A stretch of DNA of 64,000 nt from an uncultured Ruminococcus sp. (GCA_947627175.1 CANQVA010000006.1:62001-126000); one strand, 5' to 3'; numbered from the stretch's first letter, positions 1 through 10,657 are shown. The notes: generated by a model not told the origin, from the letters alone. Numbers and translations are program-made.

Positions 1-907
1 GGGGGAATTTGTAGTAAGTTCAAGATTGTTCAGTGAATTTACAAGACGTATGTCAGGAGATGAAATAACTTTCAGCATTAACGAAAGTCTTATCATAAAT
101 ATTTCATGCAGTTCAACTGAATGTAGTTTTTCAGCAATGTCAGCAGAAGATTATCCCGACTTGCCTGTAGTCGATTCACAGAGGGGATTCAAAATAAAAA
201 ACTCTCTCTTGAAGTCAATGATAAATCAGACAAGTTATGCGGCATCTCTTAATGAAAACAAACCAATACTTACAGGTGAACTTTTTGACATCGAAAACGG
301 AAAGTTCAATATGGTAGCAATTGACGGATTCCGTCTTGCTATAAGAAGTGAGGAAATTGAAAGCGATGAAAACTATTACTTTGTAGTCCCTAAAAAAGCA
401 CTCCTTGAAATTTCATCTCTCATGAAAGATGAGAATGAATGCATAGTTTACACGAACGACCGCCATATAATTTTTGAAACAGGCAATTTATTTGTCATTT
501 CACGTCTACTTGAAGGAACTTTCCATAATTACAAAGTCAGCATACCACTTGAACACAAAACAGAGGTAATTATAAACAAGAGAGAATTTTCTACCTGCCT
601 TGAACGCTGTTCACTTCTTATCGATGATAAAAACAAATCTCCTATCCGCTGTGAAGTTAATGACGGTGAAGTGAAAATAAGCTGTAAGACAGGAATAGGA
701 CGTATAAACGATTCTCTCTCCGCTGATATAACAGGGGAAGCTGTTACAATAGGATTCAATAACAAATTGCTCCTTGATGCACTCCGTGCAGCAGAGGGGG
801 ATAAAATACGCATACGTTTCAGCGGTGCTACAAAGGTAATAGAAATTCTTCCGCTTGAAGGAGAGAATTTTATATTCCTTGTAATGCCTGTTCAGCTCAA
901 AAACTGA
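1..907 (+). CDS. dnaN: DNA polymerase III beta subunit (sliding clamp), 5'-truncated
   Basis: The reading frame is already open at base 2 and continues to the stop at 905-907, so the window begins inside the gene. About 300 residues are visible; the family usually has about 365-370, so some 65-70 N-terminal residues lie upstream. The visible part starts in the conserved region Gly-Glu-Phe-Val-Val-x-x-Arg-Leu-Phe, and the protein ends in the family-typical Val-Met-Pro-Val-Gln-Leu. A TTG at 26 is internal and is not the start. The beta clamp forms a ring on DNA and tethers the replicative polymerase and repair factors. The next genes (rlbA, recF, remB, gyrB, gyrA) match the standard Bacillota origin-region order, so dnaA and probably oriC should lie just left of the window. 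Confidence 0.95.
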   Translation, partial: GEFVVSSRLFSEFTRRMSGDEITFSINESLIINISCSSTECSFSAMSAEDYPDLPVVDSQRGFKIKNSLLKSMINQTSYAASLNENKPILTGELFDIENGKFNMVAIDGFRLAIRSEEIESDENYYFVVPKKALLEISSLMKDENECIVYTNDRHIIFETGNLFVISRLLEGTFHNYKVSIPLEHKTEVIINKREFSTCLERCSLLIDDKNKSPIRCEVNDGEVKISCKTGIGRINDSLSADITGEAVTIGFNNKLLLDALRAAEGDKIRIRFSGATKVIEILPLEGENFIFLVMPVQLKN

Positions 908-932
908 TTATACTGAAAGTGAGGTTAACGAC

Positions 933-1142
933 GTGACTGAAACAATAAAAATAAAAACGGAATTTATAAAGCTTGACGCTCTTCTCAAATTTGCATCTCT
1001 TGTAAATTCAGGCGGAGAAGCAAAAATGCTTATTCAGAATGGGCAGATTCTTGTAAACGGGGAAATCTGTACCATGAGGGGTAAGAAGATAAGGTCAGGC
1101 GACAGAGTTTCATACGGTGATAAAGAGGTAGTTGTAGAGTGA
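933..1142 (+). CDS. rlbA: S4-domain RNA-binding protein RlbA/YaaA
   Basis: This is a 69-residue protein consisting of a single S4-like fold. The S4 signature is visible in the middle (Leu-Asp-Ala-Leu-Leu-Lys-Phe-Ala followed by Gly-Gly-Glu-Ala-Lys, then Val-Asn-Gly-Glu). The start is a GTG at 933 preceded by a GAGG at about 919-924; no ATG fits the S4 alignment better. The gene sits between dnaN and recF, as B. subtilis yaaA does, and overlaps the recF start by four bases, indicating translational coupling. Family members bind structured RNA and have been linked to ribosome biogenesis; the exact target in this organism is not shown by the sequence. Confidence 0.9.
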   Translation: MTETIKIKTEFIKLDALLKFASLVNSGGEAKMLIQNGQILVNGEICTMRGKKIRSGDRVSYGDKEVVVE

Positions 1143-2287
1143 TTGTCACTTATGCTGAAATTGACGGTTTCAAGAATCTTTCGGAAATATCTTTTGTTCC
1201 TGACCCTAAGTATAATATCATATCAGGCAGAAACGCTCAGGGAAAAACAAATCTCATTGAGGCGATATGGATAATGTCAGGCTGTAAAAGTTTCAGAGGT
1301 TCAAAGGAAAAAGATTATATAAATCTTGACAGAAACAAAATGACAGCAGAAATAAAAATACATGATGCAGTAAGGGAACAGAAAATAGAATTTGAAATGA
1401 CAAAGGGAGTAAACAGTGCTAAACTTATACGCCTTAATGGAGTAAAGCAAAAAGGCACAAAAGCACTTTTCGATGTTTTCAAATGCATTGTCTTTATTCC
1501 TGACGATATTGAACTCATAAGGGGGTCGCCGGAAAAGCGACGCAGTTTTATAGACATGGCGGCTTCACAACTTAACCCCGTTTCGATTGTTCACCTGAAT
1601 AAAAATAATATAATCATGAACCACCGCAACGCACTCCTGAAAGAAATCATGCAGGGCAATGCGGGGGAAGATGTTCTTGAAGTATGGGACAGACAGGCGG
1701 CTTATGAGGGTGCTTTTATCTCTTATATGCGTAATGATTATGTAAAAAAAATAAATGAAATATGCCATAGACTGTACTGCACAATTTCAGGAGGAACTGA
1801 AAAACTTGAACTTGAATACAAGTCAAATATATATAAGCCGTCGGACTTTGAAAAACCCCTTGATGAAGAATCAGTTGAAATTTATTATAATAAACTTCGT
1901 GAAACATCTGCTTATGATATAAGGACAGGTTCAACCCATGCCGGAGTAAACAGAGATGAAGTGCTTATAAAAATAAACGGAATAAGTGCGAAAGAGTATG
2001 GTTCACAAGGACAGATAAAGAGTGCCGCACTTGTCATGAAACTTGCACAAGCGGAAATATTCATGAAAAAGTCAGACGATGCACCTGTTATATTTCTTGA
2101 CGATGTAATGGGTGAACTTGACGAAAAACGTCAGAGATTCATATTTGACATTGTCAGGGATATGCAGGTATTTATAACAACCTGTAATGAAAGTGCCTTG
2201 TTACCTGAAATAAAAGGAAAAATTATCCATATAGACAGCGGAAAAATTACGGAGGGAGCTGAAAATGTATCTTCATATCGGGAATAA
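1139..2287 (+). CDS. recF: DNA replication and repair protein RecF
   Basis: This 382-residue SMC-like ATPase loads RecOR/RecA at single-strand gaps. The Walker A motif is at residues 30-37 (Gly-Arg-Asn-Ala-Gln-Gly-Lys-Thr). The ABC-type signature region is near residues 282-290 (Glu-Tyr-Gly-Ser-Gln-Gly-Gln), and the Walker B motif follows near residues 320-327 (Val-Ile-Phe-Leu-Asp-Asp-Val). The length is normal for the family. The start is GTG at 1139, overlapping the rlbA stop (GTGA), and the 3' end overlaps remB by 23 bases. All of this fits one polycistronic unit from dnaN onward. Confidence 0.95.
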   Translation: MIVTYAEIDGFKNLSEISFVPDPKYNIISGRNAQGKTNLIEAIWIMSGCKSFRGSKEKDYINLDRNKMTAEIKIHDAVREQKIEFEMTKGVNSAKLIRLNGVKQKGTKALFDVFKCIVFIPDDIELIRGSPEKRRSFIDMAASQLNPVSIVHLNKNNIIMNHRNALLKEIMQGNAGEDVLEVWDRQAAYEGAFISYMRNDYVKKINEICHRLYCTISGGTEKLELEYKSNIYKPSDFEKPLDEESVEIYYNKLRETSAYDIRTGSTHAGVNRDEVLIKINGISAKEYGSQGQIKSAALVMKLAQAEIFMKKSDDAPVIFLDDVMGELDEKRQRFIFDIVRDMQVFITTCNESALLPEIKGKIIHIDSGKITEGAENVSSYRE

Positions 2288-2537
2288 TTATTCTGTAAAT
2301 ACACGTGATATTGTAGGTATATTTGACATTGAGAATACCACAGTCGGAAAGTGTACAAAGAAACTTCTTGAACGTGCTGAAAAAAATCATTTCTGCATTT
2401 ATGCTACTTACGAGATGCCTAAGAGTTTTATTATCACTATGAAAAACGGAAATGAACAGCTTTATATTTCACAGCTTTCAGCTTACACGCTCAAGAAAAG
2501 AATCGGAGAATATTACTTCGGAAGAAGTAAACGTTGA
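2265..2537 (+). CDS. remB: RemB-like DUF370 regulatory protein
   Basis: This 90-residue protein belongs to the DUF370 / extracellular matrix regulator family, of which B. subtilis RemB (YaaB) is the member found between recF and gyrB. The N-terminus (Met-Tyr-Leu-His-Ile-Gly) and the central Ile-Val-Gly-Ile-Phe-Asp are family hallmarks. RemA relatives are DNA-binding ring proteins that regulate matrix and osmoprotection genes; RemB's own role is less clear. The start lies inside recF, 23 bases before its stop, with GGAGG at 2253-2257 and a spacing of about 7 bases. Family assignment is firm from sequence plus position; the regulatory role here is inference. Confidence 0.88.
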   Translation: MYLHIGNNYSVNTRDIVGIFDIENTTVGKCTKKLLERAEKNHFCIYATYEMPKSFIITMKNGNEQLYISQLSAYTLKKRIGEYYFGRSKR

Positions 2538-2619
2538 TGTCTACAAAAGCGACAGCAAGAATAATTACAGTATAACTTTTAACATAATTTGCTAATTTTA
2601 AAAAATCGGAGGTAAATTC

Positions 2620-4545
2620 ATGAGTCAGCAGAATAACAATTATGATGAAAATGATATACAAGTACTGGAAGGTCTTGAAGCTGTAAGAAAACGTCCGGGA
2701 ATGTATATCGGTTCAACAGGTGCAGGCGGTCTGCATCATCTTGTCTATGAGATTGTAGACAACTCAATTGATGAATCTCTTGCAGGCTACTGCACGGAAA
2801 TTACCGTTGAAATTTTAGAGGGCGATATTATACGTGTATCAGATAACGGAAGAGGTATACCTACGGGAATACACCAGAAAGAGGGTATTTCTGCGGCAAC
2901 TGTTGTATATACCGTTCTTCATGCAGGCGGAAAATTCGGCGGAGGAGGCTATAAAGTATCGGGAGGACTTCACGGTGTAGGTGCATCGGCTGTAAATGCA
3001 CTTTCCGAATGGCTTGAACTCACTGTATACGACGGCAGTGACATATGGTTTCAGCGTTTTGAAAGAGGGCATTATTCCGAACCGCTGAAAAAAATCGGAA
3101 AGACTGACAAAACGGGAACGAGTGTAATGTTCAAGGCAGATGACGAGATTTTTGAAACAACAGTTTACAGTTATGATGTTCTTCTGAAAAGACTCCGTGA
3201 ACAGGCATTTTTGAATGCGGGTCTGAAGATTATATTTGCGGATAAGCGTGAACCGCAAGAAATCAAAGGTGAAACACTTTGCTATGAAGGCGGAATACGT
3301 CAGTTTGTGGAGCATATCCACACGGCAAGGGGTTTTGAATCACTCAGCGGTGATGTTATTTACTTTTCAGGCACTCAGGGGGATTCGTTTGCGGAAATAG
3401 CATTGCAGTACAATGACAGTTACAACGAAATTATATTATCCTTTGCGAATAATATTCATACAAAAGACGGAGGCTCACATGAAACAGGGTTCAAAAATGC
3501 GATGACAAAAGTTGTGAACGAATACGGTAGAAAAATGGGACTTCTGAAAGATAAGGAAAAATTAAGCGGTGATGACATTCGTGAAGGGCTTACTGCCATT
3601 ATCTCCGTAAAGCTCACAGACTGCGAATTTGAAAGTCAGACAAAAGTAAGACTTGGAAATCCGGAAGTAAGACCGTTTATTGAAAAGCTTGTACAAGAAA
3701 AATTCATGAATTTTCTTGAAGAAAACCCCGACACAGCAAAGATGATTTTTGAAAAAAGCCTTTCAGCACTTAAAGCACGTGAAGCCGCACGCCGTGCAAG
3801 AGAAGCAGAAAGAAGTAAGAATGCATTCGGAAAATCTCCCATGCCTGAAAAACTTGCAGATTGTTCCGAACGTGACAGCCGTTATACTGAAATTTACATC
3901 GTAGAGGGAGATTCCGCAGGAGGTTCAGCAAAGCAGGGACGTGACAGACGTTATCAGGCAATACTTTCACTATGGGGAAAAATGCTGAACGTTGAAAAGG
4001 CAAGAATTGACCGCATTTATGGAAATGACAAACTTGAACCCGTCGTTGCCGCACTCGGTACGGGAATAGGCGAAGATTTCGATATAGAAAAATTACGTTA
4101 CGGAAAAGTAATCATAATGGCAGATGCCGATGTTGACGGTATGCACATAAGGGCGTTGTTGCTGACATTCTTTTTCCGTTATATGCGTCCGCTGATTGAA
4201 AACGGAAATGTCTATATAGCACAGCCTCCGCTTTTCAGGGTTGAGAGAAACAATAAAATTTTCTATGCATTTTCAGATATTGAACGTGATAAATATATAG
4301 CTGAACTCTCTGAAAACGGTAGATACAAAGTTGAAGTACAGCGTTATAAAGGTCTTGGCGAAATGGACCCTGAACAGCTTTGGGAAACGACAATGGACCC
4401 TGAAAGACGTACAATAATTAAAATCTCAATGGAGGACGCTTTGCACGCAGACGAAGTATTTACCGTTCTTATGGGCGATAAAGTAGAGCCACGACGTAAT
4501 TTCATAGAAACAAATGCAAAGTTTGCACAGGATTTAGACATATGA
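2620..4545 (+). CDS. gyrB: DNA gyrase subunit B
   Basis: This 641-residue ATPase subunit of gyrase shows the full set of domains. The GHKL ATPase has the Asn-containing motif near residue 50 (Ile-Val-Asp-Asn-Ser-Ile-Asp-Glu) and glycine-rich motifs at about 75-125. The transducer follows, then a TOPRIM domain with Glu429 in the Glu-Gly-Asp-Ser-Ala-Gly-Gly motif and Asp502/Asp504/Asp506 for metal binding. The end matches GyrB (Arg-Arg-x-Phe-Ile-Glu-x-Asn-Ala). A GGAGG at 2608-2612 precedes the ATG. In the Val-Glu-Lys-Ala-Arg neighbourhood the usual Leu-Arg-Gly-Lys is Leu-Trp-Gly-Lys. The stop overlaps the next ATG by four bases, so an extra gene is inserted between gyrB and gyrA. Confidence 0.97.
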   Translation: MSQQNNNYDENDIQVLEGLEAVRKRPGMYIGSTGAGGLHHLVYEIVDNSIDESLAGYCTEITVEILEGDIIRVSDNGRGIPTGIHQKEGISAATVVYTVLHAGGKFGGGGYKVSGGLHGVGASAVNALSEWLELTVYDGSDIWFQRFERGHYSEPLKKIGKTDKTGTSVMFKADDEIFETTVYSYDVLLKRLREQAFLNAGLKIIFADKREPQEIKGETLCYEGGIRQFVEHIHTARGFESLSGDVIYFSGTQGDSFAEIALQYNDSYNEIILSFANNIHTKDGGSHETGFKNAMTKVVNEYGRKMGLLKDKEKLSGDDIREGLTAIISVKLTDCEFESQTKVRLGNPEVRPFIEKLVQEKFMNFLEENPDTAKMIFEKSLSALKAREAARRAREAERSKNAFGKSPMPEKLADCSERDSRYTEIYIVEGDSAGGSAKQGRDRRYQAILSLWGKMLNVEKARIDRIYGNDKLEPVVAALGTGIGEDFDIEKLRYGKVIIMADADVDGMHIRALLLTFFFRYMRPLIENGNVYIAQPPLFRVERNNKIFYAFSDIERDKYIAELSENGRYKVEVQRYKGLGEMDPEQLWETTMDPERRTIIKISMEDALHADEVFTVLMGDKVEPRRNFIETNAKFAQDLDI

Positions 4546-5123
4546 CGGAAAATAATTACAGACTTGAAAAAGAATATACAATTCCCTTTGAAATATTCAG
4601 GGAGGGGTATACGGAATTTCAGAAAAAATTTGTTTTTCCGCAGGCAAATATTACATCACTTGCATTTATAATACTTGCCGGAGTTTTTGTCTTTGCGGTT
4701 ATACAGGACAATTCACAATATTTTGCATATCTTCTGATAATGGTTTGTCTTGCAATGGCTGTCAGGCAATGGTACAATCCCCGAAAGCTGAGGCGGAATC
4801 TCTTTGATGTCTTTAAGACTATGGAAAAAACAGTTTACAAAATCGGAATAGGGGACGGATTCGCTGATATTTCAACAATTTCAGAGGGAAATGTTGAAAA
4901 CTCCGTTGATAATCCGGACGGTGAACAAGAAGAAGAAGAAGAAGAGGAAGAACCGCTCCCCGAAAAAAGCCGTATACCGTTTGACGAAAATTTTTCACTG
5001 CTTGAATATGACAATTTTTTTCTCATGTTTTCGGGAAAAACAGTATTCTACATTATCCCTAAAAATTGCTTTTCGGAAAGCGAAAATGAAATAATCAGGG
5101 AATTGAAAAAATCTGATAAATAA
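4542..5123 (+). CDS. YcxB-like membrane protein
   Basis: This 193-residue protein begins at the ATG overlapping the gyrB stop (ATGA), so it is probably translationally coupled. Two hydrophobic segments lie at about residues 38-56 and 60-76. They are followed by a cytosolic part with a run of glutamates (about residues 127-139) and a C-terminal stretch, Tyr-Asp-Asn-Phe-Phe-Leu-Met-Phe then Val-Phe-Tyr-Ile-Ile-Pro-Lys, that matches the YcxB-like domain of many Clostridia membrane proteins. No enzymatic motif is seen and the function is unknown. Its placement between gyrB and gyrA is not the B. subtilis arrangement. The family call is good but not certain. Confidence 0.78.
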   Translation: MTENNYRLEKEYTIPFEIFREGYTEFQKKFVFPQANITSLAFIILAGVFVFAVIQDNSQYFAYLLIMVCLAMAVRQWYNPRKLRRNLFDVFKTMEKTVYKIGIGDGFADISTISEGNVENSVDNPDGEQEEEEEEEEPLPEKSRIPFDENFSLLEYDNFFLMFSGKTVFYIIPKNCFSESENEIIRELKKSDK

Positions 5124-5150
5124 TAAATAATCTCACAGGAGGTAAAAATT

Positions 5151-7772
5151 TTGCTTTACAATGATAACTCAAAAGTAATAAATACCGAAATTTGTGACGA
5201 AATGGAACATTCCATACTTCATTATGCAATGTCGGTAATAGTTTCAAGGGCATTGCCTGACGTAAGGGACGGACTTAAACCCGTACACCGCCGAATACTT
5301 TACACCCTTCACGAAAACGGTCTTACACCTGAAAAGGCTTACAGAAAGTGTGCTGATACTGTAGGTTCTGTTCTCGGACGTTATCACCCACACGGCGACG
5401 CATCTGTTTATGACGCACTCGTTCGTCTTGCACAGGATTTTTCAATGCGTTATCCGCTTGTTGACGGTCACGGAAACTTCGGTTCAATCGACGGTGACGG
5501 CCCTGCCGCTTATCGTTACACAGAAGCAAAGATGGCAAAGATTACTCTTGATATGCTTACGGATATAAACAAAGATACTGTTGATTTTGTTGCAAACTAT
5601 GATGACAGACTTAAAGAACCATCTGTTCTTCCGTCAAGGTTTCCTAATTTGCTCGTAAATGGCTCTGTAGGCATCGCAGTCGGCATGGCTACCAATATAC
5701 CACCCCATAACTTAGGCGAGGTTATAGAGGCATTACAGACACTTATAGACGACCCTGAATGTTCACTTGAAGATTTAATGCAGCATATACAAGGTCCTGA
5801 CTTCCCGACAGGCGGAATTATTATGGGCAAGGCAGGCATACGTGCCGCCTATGCTACAGGGCGTGGAAAAATAATACTCCGTTCACGTACACACTTTGAA
5901 GAAATAAAAGGCAGAAATTGTATTATCATTGACGAAATCCCCTATATGCTCCGCAAGGAAAGACTTCTCAAAAGCATAAATCAAATGGCGAGAGATAAGA
6001 AAATTGAGGGGCTTTATGACTTGCGTGACGAATCCGACAAGGACGGAATGAGAGTTGTTATAGAACTCAAAAAAGACGCTGTCCCCGAAATAGTCCTTAA
6101 TAAACTCTTTGCACTTACTCAATTGCAAGATACTGTCGGAATAATAATGCTTGCACTTGTAAATGGAGAACCTAAAATTCTTACACTGAAAGAGATGCTC
6201 CGGAATTACCTTGATTTTCAGGTTGAGGTCATTCAACGCCGTACAAGATTTGACCTTAAAAAAGCCCTTGAAAGGGCACATATTCTTCAGGGTTTTGTGC
6301 TTGCCGCTGATTACATTGATGACGTTATTGCAATACTCCGTAAAAGCAAGACTATTGCAGAGGGTAAACAGGCAATGATGGAACGTTTCAAGGATATTGA
6401 TATTTCAGCACTTCTTGACCATTCACAATATGATTTCACAGGTCTGCATATTGAAAGACAGATTGGACTTTCAGAAGAACAGGCAGATGCTATTGTTCAG
6501 ATGAGACTTGGTGCGTTGACAGGTCTTGAAAGACAAAAAATTACTGATGAACTTTATGGACTGCTTACAAAAATTTCAGATTATGAAGACATTTTAGCTG
6601 ATGTAAAACGTGTATATGAAATAATCATGAATGACTTGAACGCAATACGCAAAAAGTTCAGCGACAAAAGGCGTACAGACATTGAGTCAGTAAGCGGGGA
6701 AGTTGATATTGAAGATTTAATACCGCAGGAGGATTGCGTTGTAACGCTTACAAACAACGGCTATATCAAGCGTATGCCGGTAAGTGAATATAAAACACAA
6801 AGACGTGGCGGACGTGGAATAACGGGAATGAAACAGCGTGAAGAAGATTTCGTTGAAGAAATGTTCATATGCGGAACTCATGACAATATTCTTTTTATCT
6901 CAAACAAGGGCATTATGTACAAGCTGAAATGTTATGAAGTGCCTGATGGTTCAAAGGCTTCAAGGGGATTCAATCTGATAAACCTCCTTCCCCTTACGGA
7001 CGGTGAAAAGATAACTGCCATGATAAAAACCACTGATTTCAGCGAGGATAAATTTATAACTATAGTCACAAAGAACGGCAAAATCAAACGTTCAAATCTT
7101 TCGCTTTACAAGAACGTCCGCAAAAATGGTCTTATTGCCATAGGACTTGACGAGGGCGACGAAATAGCAGGAGTACGCATGACGGACGGAAATGCACAGA
7201 TTTTTGTTGCAACAAGAAACGGAATGGCTATACGCATTGAAGAATCAAAGGGACGTTCAATGTCACGTTCTGCACATGGTGTAAGAGTAATAAAACTGCG
7301 TGACGGTGATTACGTCGTAGGAATTGCACGTGTGCGTGATGGTGCATCACTTCTCACTGTTACAGAGAACGGTTACGGAAAGAGAACTGATATTGACAGT
7401 TACAGAATACAGAACAGAGGCGGTTACGGTCTTTCAAACTATAAAATTGACGATATACGTGGTCATGTATGCGGAATAAAAATTGTAGATGAAGATGATG
7501 ATATTATACTTGCTTCAAGTGACGGAATAATTATCAGGATACTTGCAAGCGATATTCGCATTATGGGACGTATTGCAAAGGGCGTGCGTGTCATGAGAGT
7601 GACAGAGGGGGCAAAGGTTGTTGCAGTTACACGTGCCGAACATGACGAAAATGCAGAAACTGAAAAAGTAGAACAACTTACGGAAGAACAGGCAATTCAG
7701 GCTGAAAAGGAATCTGAAATTGAGGAACGGAATGAAATTGTTTTTGAATCAGAATCAGAAGAAGATGAATAA
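5151..7772 (+). CDS. gyrA: DNA gyrase subunit A
   Basis: This is the 873-residue DNA breakage-reunion subunit. The catalytic tyrosine is Tyr123 (Arg-Tyr-Thr-Glu context). The N-terminal segment carries the usual Asp-Gly-Leu-Lys-Pro-Val-His-Arg-Arg. The GyrA-box (Gln-Arg-Arg-Gly-Gly-Arg-Gly, residues 550-556) marks a wrapping beta-pinwheel and separates it from ParC. The last 50 residues or so are Glu-rich and look disordered. The start is a TTG at 5151, eight bases after AGGAGG (5137-5142); no ATG gives a better N-terminus. The 3' end overlaps the start of the next gene. Confidence 0.96.
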   Translation: MLYNDNSKVINTEICDEMEHSILHYAMSVIVSRALPDVRDGLKPVHRRILYTLHENGLTPEKAYRKCADTVGSVLGRYHPHGDASVYDALVRLAQDFSMRYPLVDGHGNFGSIDGDGPAAYRYTEAKMAKITLDMLTDINKDTVDFVANYDDRLKEPSVLPSRFPNLLVNGSVGIAVGMATNIPPHNLGEVIEALQTLIDDPECSLEDLMQHIQGPDFPTGGIIMGKAGIRAAYATGRGKIILRSRTHFEEIKGRNCIIIDEIPYMLRKERLLKSINQMARDKKIEGLYDLRDESDKDGMRVVIELKKDAVPEIVLNKLFALTQLQDTVGIIMLALVNGEPKILTLKEMLRNYLDFQVEVIQRRTRFDLKKALERAHILQGFVLAADYIDDVIAILRKSKTIAEGKQAMMERFKDIDISALLDHSQYDFTGLHIERQIGLSEEQADAIVQMRLGALTGLERQKITDELYGLLTKISDYEDILADVKRVYEIIMNDLNAIRKKFSDKRRTDIESVSGEVDIEDLIPQEDCVVTLTNNGYIKRMPVSEYKTQRRGGRGITGMKQREEDFVEEMFICGTHDNILFISNKGIMYKLKCYEVPDGSKASRGFNLINLLPLTDGEKITAMIKTTDFSEDKFITIVTKNGKIKRSNLSLYKNVRKNGLIAIGLDEGDEIAGVRMTDGNAQIFVATRNGMAIRIEESKGRSMSRSAHGVRVIKLRDGDYVVGIARVRDGASLLTVTENGYGKRTDIDSYRIQNRGGYGLSNYKIDDIRGHVCGIKIVDEDDDIILASSDGIIIRILASDIRIMGRIAKGVRVMRVTEGAKVVAVTRAEHDENAETEKVEQLTEEQAIQAEKESEIEERNEIVFESESEEDE

Positions 7773-8607
7773 TCAGAAAGAGGGTTTCCGCAGTAAGCCG
7801 GAAATCCTCTCACCGAAAAATATTTTTTCCGCATTGTTTCTGATATATGCATTTATTGAAAATAAGTTTATGCTTTGCACAAGACATGAATATTTCGGCA
7901 ATGATATAAAAATTGCTCATATTTCCGATATTCACAAAAGAAAGTTCGGAAAGAATAATTCACGGATATGCAGTATTATCCGCAGGGAATCACCCGATAT
8001 TATATTCATAACGGGGGACGTTGTTTCACGTACTGAAACAGATTTTTCAGCCGTTGAGTCAATGCTGAATGAACTTTGCGGAATATCCCCTGTGTATATG
8101 ATTTTCGGAAATCATGAACAGACACTTGAACCGAAAATGAAAAAGCGATTTATTGAATCCGTAAATCGTACAGATGCAGTAATGTTAAGAAACGAATCGG
8201 CATATATTGAAAAAAACGGTCATAGACTTAATATTTACGGTCTTGAAGAAGAAAGCACCGTTTACAAGAAAGGAAAAAGTTACAGAAATCTTGACAAAAT
8301 AAAAGTTTCAGATATGGAGAGACTTCTCGGAAAATGTTATGGCAATAATAAAATAATACTGCTTGCACATAATCCTTTTTTCTGTGAGGCGTATTCACAA
8401 TGGGGTGCAGATTATACTTTAAGCGGTCATGTGCATGGCGGTGCAGTGAGAATTTTCGGAAAAGGCATTCTTTCGCCTGAAAGAAAATTTTTTCCTAAGT
8501 TTTCAAAAGGTGTGTATACTTACGGCGGAATGAAACTTCTTGTTTCGGGAGGTCTGGGAAAATTCCGTCTTTTCAATCCGCCTGAAATAGTAATATATCA
8601 GATATAA
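7765..8607 (+). CDS. YkuE/YaeI-type metallophosphoesterase
   Basis: This is a calcineurin-like phosphoesterase of about 280 residues. The dinuclear-metal motifs are in order: Asp-Ile-His (Ile-Ser-Asp-Ile-His), Gly-Asp-Val, Gly-Asn-His-Glu, an Ala-His in Leu-Leu-Ala-His-Asn, and Gly-His-Val-His-Gly-Gly near the C-terminus. A hydrophobic N-terminal stretch (Ile-Phe-Ser-Ala-Leu-Phe-Leu-Ile-Tyr-Ala) may anchor it in the membrane, as in YkuE-type proteins. The frame opens at 7720 inside gyrA, but the ATG at 7765, eight bases before the end of gyrA, is a more plausible coupled start. YaeI/YkuE relatives act on lipid-linked or phosphorylated substrates; the substrate here is unknown. Confidence 0.85.
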   Translation: MNNQKEGFRSKPEILSPKNIFSALFLIYAFIENKFMLCTRHEYFGNDIKIAHISDIHKRKFGKNNSRICSIIRRESPDIIFITGDVVSRTETDFSAVESMLNELCGISPVYMIFGNHEQTLEPKMKKRFIESVNRTDAVMLRNESAYIEKNGHRLNIYGLEEESTVYKKGKSYRNLDKIKVSDMERLLGKCYGNNKIILLAHNPFFCEAYSQWGADYTLSGHVHGGAVRIFGKGILSPERKFFPKFSKGVYTYGGMKLLVSGGLGKFRLFNPPEIVIYQI

Positions 8608-8609
8608 GC

Positions 8610-9230
8610 CTATATTCCGAAAAATGCAAATAAAATAAGCATAATACCGCCAACCCATGAGAAATCATGTTTAAGTGATGAAATTTTTTTCCCTGTTATG
8701 TTTCCCATTGCTATTGAAATAAATCCTGCTGTAAAAGTGAACAGAAAAGCGGTCAGCGGATTTATTCCGGAAAAACCACTGCTTAACCCTGTAGCGGCTG
8801 AATCAAGTGAACTCGCAAGAGCAAGAGCGGCGGCTTCAGTGGCGGATAATATTTTTGAGTTGTCAAAATCGGCGGCTGTATCATCAAGGTAAAGTTTTAA
8901 GACTATGCCGTACTTGTCAGACCGCACTGAAAGTTCTCCTTTTTGTGAGATATGTTTTGTAATACTGCGTATAATACTCTTGAAAATTGTTATTATGCCG
9001 ATAGATATTATTACAACAGTTCCGCATATACGGCATAAGTCCGACGGAATGAATGAACCGATAAAATCAGAAAATTCAAGTGATATGCCAAGTACAACGG
9101 CACTTATAAGACTGATGACAGACATTGACAGCAGGGGAATTTTTATTCCGCTGTTGCAGTATGCCACCGCCGCAAGATATGTATCAAGACTTACAATTAA
9201 CGCAAGGAAAATTTCATTGTACAATTTCAA
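8610..9230 (-). CDS. ytaF: YtaF-like sporulation membrane protein (MntP-related)
   Basis: This 206-residue integral membrane protein has about six hydrophobic segments arranged as two halves around a polar loop (about residues 95-125). Each half carries a Ser-Leu-Asp pair: Val-Ser-Leu-Asp-Thr-Tyr-Leu-Ala-Ala near residue 15 and Ser-Ser-Leu-Asp-Ser-Ala near residue 142. This is the pattern of YtaF and the related Mn exporter MntP. In Bacillus ytaF is a sporulation gene, which fits the presence of spo0A in this window. A GGAGG (9236-9240 on the minus strand) precedes the ATG. It ends two bases from the phosphoesterase stop (convergent) and is divergent from nrdR. Confidence 0.85.
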   Translation of the reverse strand: MKLYNEIFLALIVSLDTYLAAVAYCNSGIKIPLLSMSVISLISAVVLGISLEFSDFIGSFIPSDLCRICGTVVIISIGIITIFKSIIRSITKHISQKGELSVRSDKYGIVLKLYLDDTAADFDNSKILSATEAAALALASSLDSAATGLSSGFSGINPLTAFLFTFTAGFISIAMGNITGKKISSLKHDFSWVGGIMLILFAFFGI

Positions 9231-9312
9231 TCACCTCCCGACGTATAATATGCAGAAGATGAAGAAAATGTCAAAATACCTGAATATTATAATTAAAAAT
9301 ATGAAAAATCTA

Positions 9313-9341
9313 TTGACTTTTTCTGTAAATATTGATATAAT
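9313..9341 (+). promoter_or_regulatory. nrdR promoter
   Basis: TTGACT at 9313-9318 and TATAAT at 9336-9341 are separated by 17 bases, about 60 bases before the nrdR ATG. This is a close match to a housekeeping sigma-factor promoter. Confidence 0.7.
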
Positions 9342-9399
9342 AAATAAAATAATTTTTTGTATTTTTCGGATAAGTATTTTTAGAAAGGAGAAAAATAAT

Positions 9400-9855
9400 A
9401 TGAAATGTCCTTTTTGCGGATTTGACGATTCAAAAGTAACCGATTCACGCCCATCCGATGAAAAAATAAGACGACGCAGGGAGTGTATGAAGTGTAAGGG
9501 AAGATTCACAACGTATGAAGTCGTTGAAATTCCTCTGCTTATGGTTGAAAAACGTGACGGAACATATGAAACATTTGACCGCAGTAAGCTGATAAAGGGA
9601 ATTTTTACGGCAATAAAAAAACGTCCCGTTACTATAGGGCAGGTTTCGGAAATTGCGGACTATATCGAAAATTATTATGCAAATCAACTGAAAACAGTTG
9701 CACCCTCAAGGGAAATAGGTGAAATAGTCCTTGAAAAACTCAGAGAAATAGACCCCGTGTCATATATAAGATTTGCATCTGTATATAAAGATTTCACGGA
9801 TATAAAAAGTTTTGTTGCGGCAATAAGTGAATTTGAACAGGGAGGAAATTTATGA
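9400..9855 (+). CDS. nrdR: Transcriptional repressor NrdR
   Basis: This 151-residue repressor of ribonucleotide reductase genes has an N-terminal zinc ribbon (Cys3, Cys6, Cys29, Cys32) with an Arg-rich segment (Arg24-Arg27), then an ATP-cone domain that senses ATP/dATP. The open frame extends far upstream (8905), but the ATG at 9400 has an AAAGGAG at 9384-9390, lies just after a strong promoter, and gives the canonical N-terminus Met-Lys-Cys-Pro-Phe-Cys. No ribonucleotide reductase genes are present in the window, so its targets lie elsewhere. It overlaps the next gene by four bases. Confidence 0.95.
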   Translation: MKCPFCGFDDSKVTDSRPSDEKIRRRRECMKCKGRFTTYEVVEIPLLMVEKRDGTYETFDRSKLIKGIFTAIKKRPVTIGQVSEIADYIENYYANQLKTVAPSREIGEIVLEKLREIDPVSYIRFASVYKDFTDIKSFVAAISEFEQGGNL

Positions 9856-10229
9856 ATATTGATAAAATTCTTGATAACTTCAACGACGAAAAAACAGCTT
9901 GTATGTTTGACTACAATGAAATTCAGCAGAACAAAATTTCTGCTGTCGTTCCTTATCTGATTCCGATTTTGTTTTTTCTTCCACTTATTATGGATAAAAA
10001 CTCTAATTTCTGCAAATTCCACGCAAACCAGCAATTCACATGGTTTATACTCACTTGTGCTATCCGAATAGCTTGTAAGTTAATCGGAATAATTCCAATT
10101 GTAGGCTGGATAGCAAATTTTTTTATTAAAATCGGACTTATAATAATATCAATCGCACTTGCGTATGGTGCAATAAAAGGAAAGGCTCTAAGACTTCCTT
10201 TTGTGGGCGAATTGATAAAAATATTTTAA
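9852..10229 (+). CDS. Small DUF4870/Tic20-like membrane protein
   Basis: This 125-residue protein starts at an ATG overlapping the nrdR stop. After about 28 polar residues there are three to four hydrophobic helices (about residues 30-47, 58-75, 80-90 and 93-106). A conserved-looking Phe-His-Ala-Asn-Gln-Gln between the first and second helices is typical of DUF4870/Tic20-like small membrane proteins in Bacillota. No function can be given. Its stop codon overlaps that of the convergent downstream gene by two bases. Confidence 0.65.
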   Translation: MNIDKILDNFNDEKTACMFDYNEIQQNKISAVVPYLIPILFFLPLIMDKNSNFCKFHANQQFTWFILTCAIRIACKLIGIIPIVGWIANFFIKIGLIIISIALAYGAIKGKALRLPFVGELIKIF

Positions 10230-10657
10230 CTGACGGCAAGTTTTATGCTTCCTCCGTCCTCACTGTAAACCATTGAGGCAACAGCTTTATCATTGCAGAC
10301 AAGAAGTTCCGCAAGCATTTTCTTGTTTTCGGGTCTGTAGTTTTTTACCTCATATAAGTAAATACGGGCGTTTTTTCCCGCATATTCACGCAGTGGCATT
10401 CCCTGTTTGTCCTGAAGAACTGCATATTCTTCATATGCCTCCGAAAATTCCGACGGTATAGTAATGTCTTTTCCGGCGATTTCTTCAACTTCCCAGCCGT
10501 GAGAAGCAAAATAGTCTATACGTTCGCTTGATGTTGATGCGGAAACTACCGGTTTTTCAGGTGTTTCCGTTTCGGTATCGTTTTCGGGAATAAGAAAAAC
10601 CACCGTATAAATTATAATGGCTATAAGTACAAGTATGAATATTTTCTTTTTTTTCAT
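10226..10657 (-). CDS. Membrane-anchored DUF4830-like protein
   Basis: This protein of about 143 residues has a Lys-rich N-terminus and a single hydrophobic helix (residues about 6-22), a short Thr/Glu/Pro linker, and an extracytoplasmic domain beginning Arg-Ile-Asp-Tyr-Phe-Ala-Ser-His-Gly-Trp-Glu-Val. The Gly-Trp-x-Val element is the hallmark of DUF4830. The frame is open to 10762, but the ATG at 10657 has a GGAGGG directly upstream and yields the membrane anchor, so it is taken as the start. The function is unknown. It is divergent from the pseudouridine synthase. Confidence 0.75.
   Translation of the reverse strand: MKKKKIFILVLIAIIIYTVVFLIPENDTETETPEKPVVSASTSSERIDYFASHGWEVEEIAGKDITIPSEFSEAYEEYAVLQDKQGMPLREYAGKNARIYLYEVKNYRPENKKMLAELLVCNDKAVASMVYSEDGGSIKLAVS

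Noticed and set aside
5151-7772. Possibility that the gyrase-like pair is topoisomerase IV (ParC/ParE)
   Set aside because: A GyrA-box is present and the genes sit in the recF-gyrB-gyrA context.
8905-9399. An in-frame extension upstream of nrdR, giving a 316-residue protein
   Set aside because: The extension is antisense to ytaF, the nrdR promoter lies inside it, and the zinc ribbon begins exactly at the ATG 9400 with a good ribosome site.
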